The position numbers and the translations under genes were made by a program. Below the pieces are notes generated by a model. That model was not told the origin of the DNA, did not search any database, and saw only the letters and a program-made list of their open reading frames with translations. A stretch of 64,000 nucleotides of DNA from Theristus sp. LFF4_11 (lineage: Eukaryota > Nematoda > Chromadorea > Monhysterida > Xyalidae), in assembly GCA_030248135.1 (NCBI GenBank), contig JASANC010002978.1, positions 1 to 64,000 on the forward strand, given 5' to 3'. Every line of letters starts with the position of its first letter. The stretch's first letter is position 1. This document shows, piece by piece, positions 59,184 through 64,000 of the stretch.

Positions 59184-59301
59184 GTGAATTTTTTTTTGTA
59201 CACTGCTCCTTGCCAAAAGAACGGAACATCATTCAAAGTCTTGCCATGTACGCTGCGAATACTTAAAAGTGGAAACATTGACGCGTTCTCAAAAAAACAT
59301 A

Positions 59302-59771
59302 TACCGTATTACCCCCATTAAACCCCCCCCCCCCACCATTAATCCCCCCCCCCCACCAATAAACCCCCATCCCCCGACCAGTTTCCAAATAATCCCCCTC
59401 CCCACAAATAATCCCCCATGGGGGTTAATTGGAAACCTGTTTGAAACACATACCCAGCGATATCAGTGGCTGGTTGCAGTGAAAATGATGAAATTGTGCT
59501 ACCAAAGGCCCCAAATGAGTGAGTTAATAGTAATTTCATTACAAAAGGCTGTTATAAAAGGAAATTTCTATGTAGAGTAGAAGTTTCTACGACTTTCTTG
59601 CCTGCCATGCAAGGTATTTTTGCCATTTTTCAACAAACCCCCACCCCTAGAATTTTTTTGTAAATAAACCCCCCCCCACCAATAATCCCCCCCCCCCACC
59701 AATAAACCCCCACCCCTAAAAGTCGCTGACGTATTAATCCCCCATGGGGGTTTATTGGGGGTAATACGGTA
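59302..59771. mobile_element. second copy of the G/C-run MITE
   Basis: Inverted relative to the copy at 22370-22836: same TACCGTATTAC ends, same CCCCCATGGGGG palindromes, same interior (for example CAAATGAGTGAGTTAATAG and GAAACCTGTTTGAAACACAT). Poly-C runs reach about 10. Confidence 0.75.
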
Positions 59772-60067
59772 TGACATATGATAACTCATGAGCCATGCTT
59801 ACATAACTTCGAGGATGCCAATCATAGTTGTCCTTTTTCTAGTGACTGTTTGAATCCCTTGAATCACCTCGGTTAATACTGAAACAATTTTCCTTTGTGA
59901 AAACGCAGATGTTCGTGCAGATTATTGATGGAGGTGCAGAACAGAAAACCGTGCAGAAACATATGCAGAGGCTGGCAAATTTTCAGAAGAACAAAATGAC
60001 TGAGCAACAATTTTAGAAGCAAAAGTTCAAGGTAACCGCACAGCATTGTTTGCCTCTAAAAGTTTAA

Positions 60068-60150
60068 CTGCACGTGTTTCCACATCAGCACGTGTTTCTA
60101 CATCTGCACGTACGTGTACGTGTACATCTGCACGGAGTGACCCCACGTGC
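60068..60150. repeat. GCACGTGT/TGCACGT-rich short repeat
   Basis: Several CACGT or CACGTG words in about 80 bp (CACATCAGCACGTGTTTC and ACATCTGCACG each repeat). Could be an E-box cluster or a simple repeat. Confidence 0.4.
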
Positions 60151-61017
60151 ATAATTATTGACGAACGGTAAATTGAGATCGAGAACTATTTATGTAATCA
60201 CCAAGGAAAGTGGTGATCATCATTGTGCAAAATGTACATGGTTGCCTGCTCTATGCGGTTGCGACACAGTTACATAATGTACATATAAGCAGCGTCTCAA
60301 TGTATTTCACATCGCCAAGCATTAGATGAAAACAGCGAACACACCACCACATTCGAGCACACCCAATACATACCAGTCACGCAGAAACCCGTGGAGGATT
60401 CCAAAATAATTTTTTGGTCAAACCAACCAATCACCCACGTCTACAATCTAAACGGATAACGTTTAGAACCGAAAAACTTTTTCATTTTCGCAATGCATTG
60501 TAGTCCATAAGCCTCGTGTGACGCTTCATGCTTACAGAAAAAAGTGAATCGATTAACGAAGAAAAAGTGAAGACTTTATAGAACCAGCCGACGGCACAAA
60601 CGCTGATAGACAAGCACGACTAAACTATATGCACCACACTCGCTACTTGCAGGCTGCGAGGTTTTTTAGCTAGTGACAGCAAGCGAAAGAGGCTTTGGCG
60701 GCCAAACAGACACAGACAACTGCTGTTGACGAACATTTCAACGGCACACGTGTGTTTTCAAGAAGCTGAAACGAAAACACACTTTTCCACTCTATCGCAT
60801 CATGCGCTGTGCCCACAACAACAACAATACACAACACGATAGAAATGAATTGAACGGAAGCACGGAGTAGGCCTCAGAGCTTTTTTTGCGCTAGTCTGAA
60901 AGCGACTGAACAAGAGCGATGCAGTGCGGTGTTGTATGTTTGTGTCCACAAAATCCCACGATGTCTTAGTGGCTTCTCGCTGTTGCGACGAATAGCTCTA
61001 TCGAGCAATGCAAAGTA

Positions 61018-62261
61018 CAGGGTGATCAGAAAAAGTGAATTTTTATAACGCTTGGATCTCGCGAAATTTGCCAAAAGCTTCATTGCTAAAACGCACGCGC
61101 AGGGCGTCGGCGATCGGCATGCTCATGCTCACGATCCACTATTGCGCGTGCACACGCTACGGCCTCAAGAAAAACGTGTTCAAAACGCAATTGTTTCAGC
61201 ATCTTCCCTTTTGACAAGGTTTGGCTTAGGTTAGGGTTAGGATAGAATTATGTTTAGCTTGAAATTAGGCTTTAGGATTACGTTTTGGTTTAGGTTAGTT
61301 TAGGCAACGTCTTCCAACATCAGTGGTTACATTTAGTACGTTAGGCCAACCGAAATTTGCATATTTTGTTTTTGCATTTGCTGAAATAAGCTTTTTTCAT
61401 TTTGCCATTTCACATTGACTATGAGCACAACGTAATGTGACTTTTTTCATCGTCATTCGATATGATCGTCATGTTAATCTTCCTCACTTTCACTGTCTAT
61501 CAACATATTGCTCACAACAGTCGTTCATGTTTTTTTTTTCAAAAAGCCCGTCACGTGCTTTTTTGAAAAAAACCGGTTTTTAGTATAAAAACGGATCAAA
61601 AAATGATTTTCCTCGATAACAGAATTAGCAAAATTGTTGTTGAAATTAAAGTTTCGTTTCAAAGAAAAGTGGGTCTTTACAGCAGTTGATTGTTGTTGAT
61701 CAAAGAAGATTCTTTTTAATATTTTGAATGGGAACGCAAGCTAATATGTATGATTATGAAGTAGTGGAGGTAAAAAAAAACATTGTACTCAATTGCAAAA
61801 CAAGTTTTTATCAAAACAATTGGCAAATTTAGAACAAACAGAATTGGTGTCCTTGATCAAAGAAGCTGAAAAATCAGCAGAACGGTTCAAGTTTTCCAAA
61901 CAAACAGTTCAAGCGGTTAAATGCTAATATGATAGACAGAATTAACATAGGCAAAAGCACTTCCTTGACAAAAAGGTTGATAAACATTGTATAAATAATT
62001 GAAAATGCTACATTTAAAAAATAGAAGAAATAGTAAAGCATCGATGGGTACGGCTTGGTTTAAACATGAACGATCATTGCTATGTGAATATACAACAGCA
62101 GGTTGAAAAGCTCAAAGTCAATTTTTTTAATCCGGACCGTAGGCACGGGTCAACTGCTAGTAGCAACCAATGACTGTAAGTGGTGCAAATTTCAGCTTCA
62201 GACATTAATGCAGTCGTGAGTTCGAAGCGTTTTTAAAAATTGACGTTTTTTGATCACCTTG
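61018..62261. mobile_element. 1.24-kb Tc1/mariner-type element, non-coding
   Basis: Ends CAGGGTGATCAGAAAAAGTG and (inverse) CAAGGTGATCAAAAAACGTC, with TA on both sides, the size of a mariner. No transposase frame is visible. It contains the inverted copy of the 4860-5095 repeat (about 61080-61310) and a Helitron 3' end at 62131-62160, so it is composite. Confidence 0.65.
62131..62160 (+). mobile_element. Helitron 3' terminus (truncated copy)
   Basis: CCGTAGGCACGGGTCAACTG followed by CTAG and T, identical to the end of the Helitron at 45478-46669. No matching 5' end found upstream. Confidence 0.6.
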
Positions 62262-63513
62262 TACACATAGCTATGTACATATACGTACATGTATCGTTAC
62301 ACATTACCAGTCCATATGTGTGTGTGTGCAGAATATAGTGCATTTAGGACGTTTTCGGGTATAGTGTCGTTCTCTGTGACGCCCAGCAGAATGAGAGAGA
62401 CCGCGTGACGTTGCGCTCGTCCGGCTGCTTGCACGTATTTCAGCTTACATCACTGGGCGGGCACAGTTCTTGCTGAGTGTATTGCTGCTGCGTCGCGCCA
62501 GTTTTTTCAAAACGTTGGTCTCAATGCATCCAGTCTCTTTCTGTTATCGCAACGCATTTTGTACGCGATCGCAGCGCGATCCATTTTGTATCAAGCAATT
62601 ATCACAGTAATGTTCGCCCAAGTCACAGCCACCAGCTGCATAACCGTAGATATACACGTTCATCTTTGCTCACTTTCAATGCGATTATTAATTAATTTTT
62701 TTATCATCACGAACTTACACAGAACAATTACATTCGAACAAAACAAACAGAACTCCACAATTTATCTTCTGGCGTTCATCCAAAATTGCTTCATCGTATT
62801 TACCCTATGTCCACGGTCCATTAAGCTCATCTGTGTTTGTGTCTTTCATTTTTGATGCGATTGTAGTTCGATCTCTGACGACTAATCAACGGTAGAACGG
62901 GAAACTGAATTATTAACACTCCGTGTTAATTTACAAATTTGTGCTGCACATACAGTGATATACACAGTAGTTAACAGTTATGTGCACACTGTTAACTGGA
63001 TCCATTTTCTTCACCTACTTGTTGAGAGGTTTACGAGATGCATGCTACAATCGAACAGTATTCCATTGAATATAACCAGTATTCAGCAAATCGTTCGCAG
63101 GTGCCATGTATACGACACGTACAAATATAAACTGCAAGGATATCACGTCATATACCGCAGATTTATTTGAAAGCTTTTTTTCACAGACTGATAAAACTAA
63201 GGTGTTGTAACAGCTTATAACTTGCGCATCGCTAACACACGGTCAATGTCAAGTTGTAGGTTTATGAAAACGTACTGAGAGTGAGAGTAATGCGCATAGT
63301 TTTTCAGTGTCAGCCATTCTTTACTTTAATGAATTTTTCGTAACGTTAGAATCTTAAAATAGTCATCGATGTAGTAACTCTTTCTTCAAAGATTGGTGTA
63401 ACGGTATATGGACCACATTTGTTTGTAAACAGCATGAGCAATCTTGCAGGTTGGTTCGATCAATATATTAGGATGATTTTGACTTCTTATTGTACTGCAG
63501 ATGACAAAATGAT

Positions 63514-63754
63514 GCATGACCTATTTTTTAAACGTGTCCCACTGAAATGACGTCATGTGCTGCCAAACATGCGCTTGCCGTTCACTGCAAACCAGAATTT
63601 CCGTTTAGCCGATTTCTTCCCGTAAACAAATCATGAATGTCGAAACAGTCACACCCAACTGACATCCCCGTGAGTGCCTTACTTTGACAAACGGGCGTTT
63701 TTAAAGCAAATGACGTCATTTTAGTCCGGACACGTTTGAATAAATCAACAATAC
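63514..63754. mobile_element. second complete copy of the TGACGTCA MITE
   Basis: Reverse complement of 29044-29282 over its full length: starts GCATGACCTATTTTTTAAAC and ends GTTTGAATAAATCAACAATAC. TGACGTCA is intact at the left arm, and AATGACGTCATTTT at the right. Confidence 0.75.
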
Positions 63755-64000
63755 ATATATACTTTGAAGCTTACTGTAGAAACTTGGATTCGCTCAACCG
63801 ATTTTGTGCGCCTGTAGATGTAGAACACTGTAGATTTCGGCAACCCATCCAATTCTATAACAACGTTCAACAGTTAACTTCAGGAAATCACTTTTTCAAT
63901 GATTTGCCTGACGCGTTATTTCATCGTTTATACTCTTTCGCAAAAGGCTTTGTACTGAGTGGTCTAACAGCTTGCTCATTTTTTGCTTGAAATGTAAAAA

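Larger units (their letters stand above)
59184..64000. other. transposon-rich intron of the PDE4-like gene
   Basis: No further coding exon seen. Contains the elements listed separately at 59302, 61018 and 63514. Other DNA is AT-rich. An 84-codon frame at the far right (63736-63990) begins inside the MITE and is not convincing. Confidence 0.5.

Noticed and set aside
61205..61310. TTAGG-type words suggesting a telomere or interstitial telomere array
   Set aside because: Irregular spacing and an inverse copy at 4.9 kb show a dispersed repeat rather than an array.

Overview
The window looks like nuclear DNA of a nematode. Genes are split by short introns (many 55-75 nt) ending in TTTCAG or TTGCAG. 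Exons are clearly richer in G+C than the surrounding AT-rich DNA. One gene has the full layout of a cuticlin-type ZP-domain protein and another is a two-pore K+ channel of the TWK kind. The sequence alone does not fix the species. Low gene density and heavy transposon load would suit one of the larger nematode genomes (inference). Gene models were built by hand from splice sites, reading phase and remembered family sequences; no alignment was run.
Layout. 0.6-2.6 kb (+): SF3B4 splicing factor. 3.0-20.06 kb (+): a very long NUP205-type nucleoporin. Two other genes lie inside its introns on the opposite strand: a small single-pass membrane protein (11.0-11.5 kb) and a K2P channel (14.7-16.5 kb). 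20.4-21.9 kb (-): TMEM9-family membrane protein. 22.2-23.5 kb: a hAT-like element with an 8-bp target duplication and a second element inserted in it. 24.4-26.4 kb (+): TIGAR-like histidine phosphatase. 26.9-29.5 kb (-): cuticlin-like ZP protein, convergent with the phosphatase, with a MITE in one intron.
33.7-59.2 kb (+) appears to be the 5' half of a cAMP phosphodiesterase gene (PDE4/dunce type). A common exon at 58.9 kb carries the PKA-site motif RRESFLYR. Upstream are several well-separated candidate first exons, all on the same strand and all ending in phase 2, the phase that exon needs. The catalytic part must lie beyond 64 kb. Between these exons sit a Helitron, a foldback element, a ~148-bp satellite of about 13 units, a ~171-bp repeat of about 3 units and several MITEs.
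The genes do not form one pathway. The notable features are architectural: antisense genes nested in NUP205, many candidate promoters for PDE4, and layered transposon insertions. I saw no operon-like toxin, defence or CRISPR system and no viral gene.
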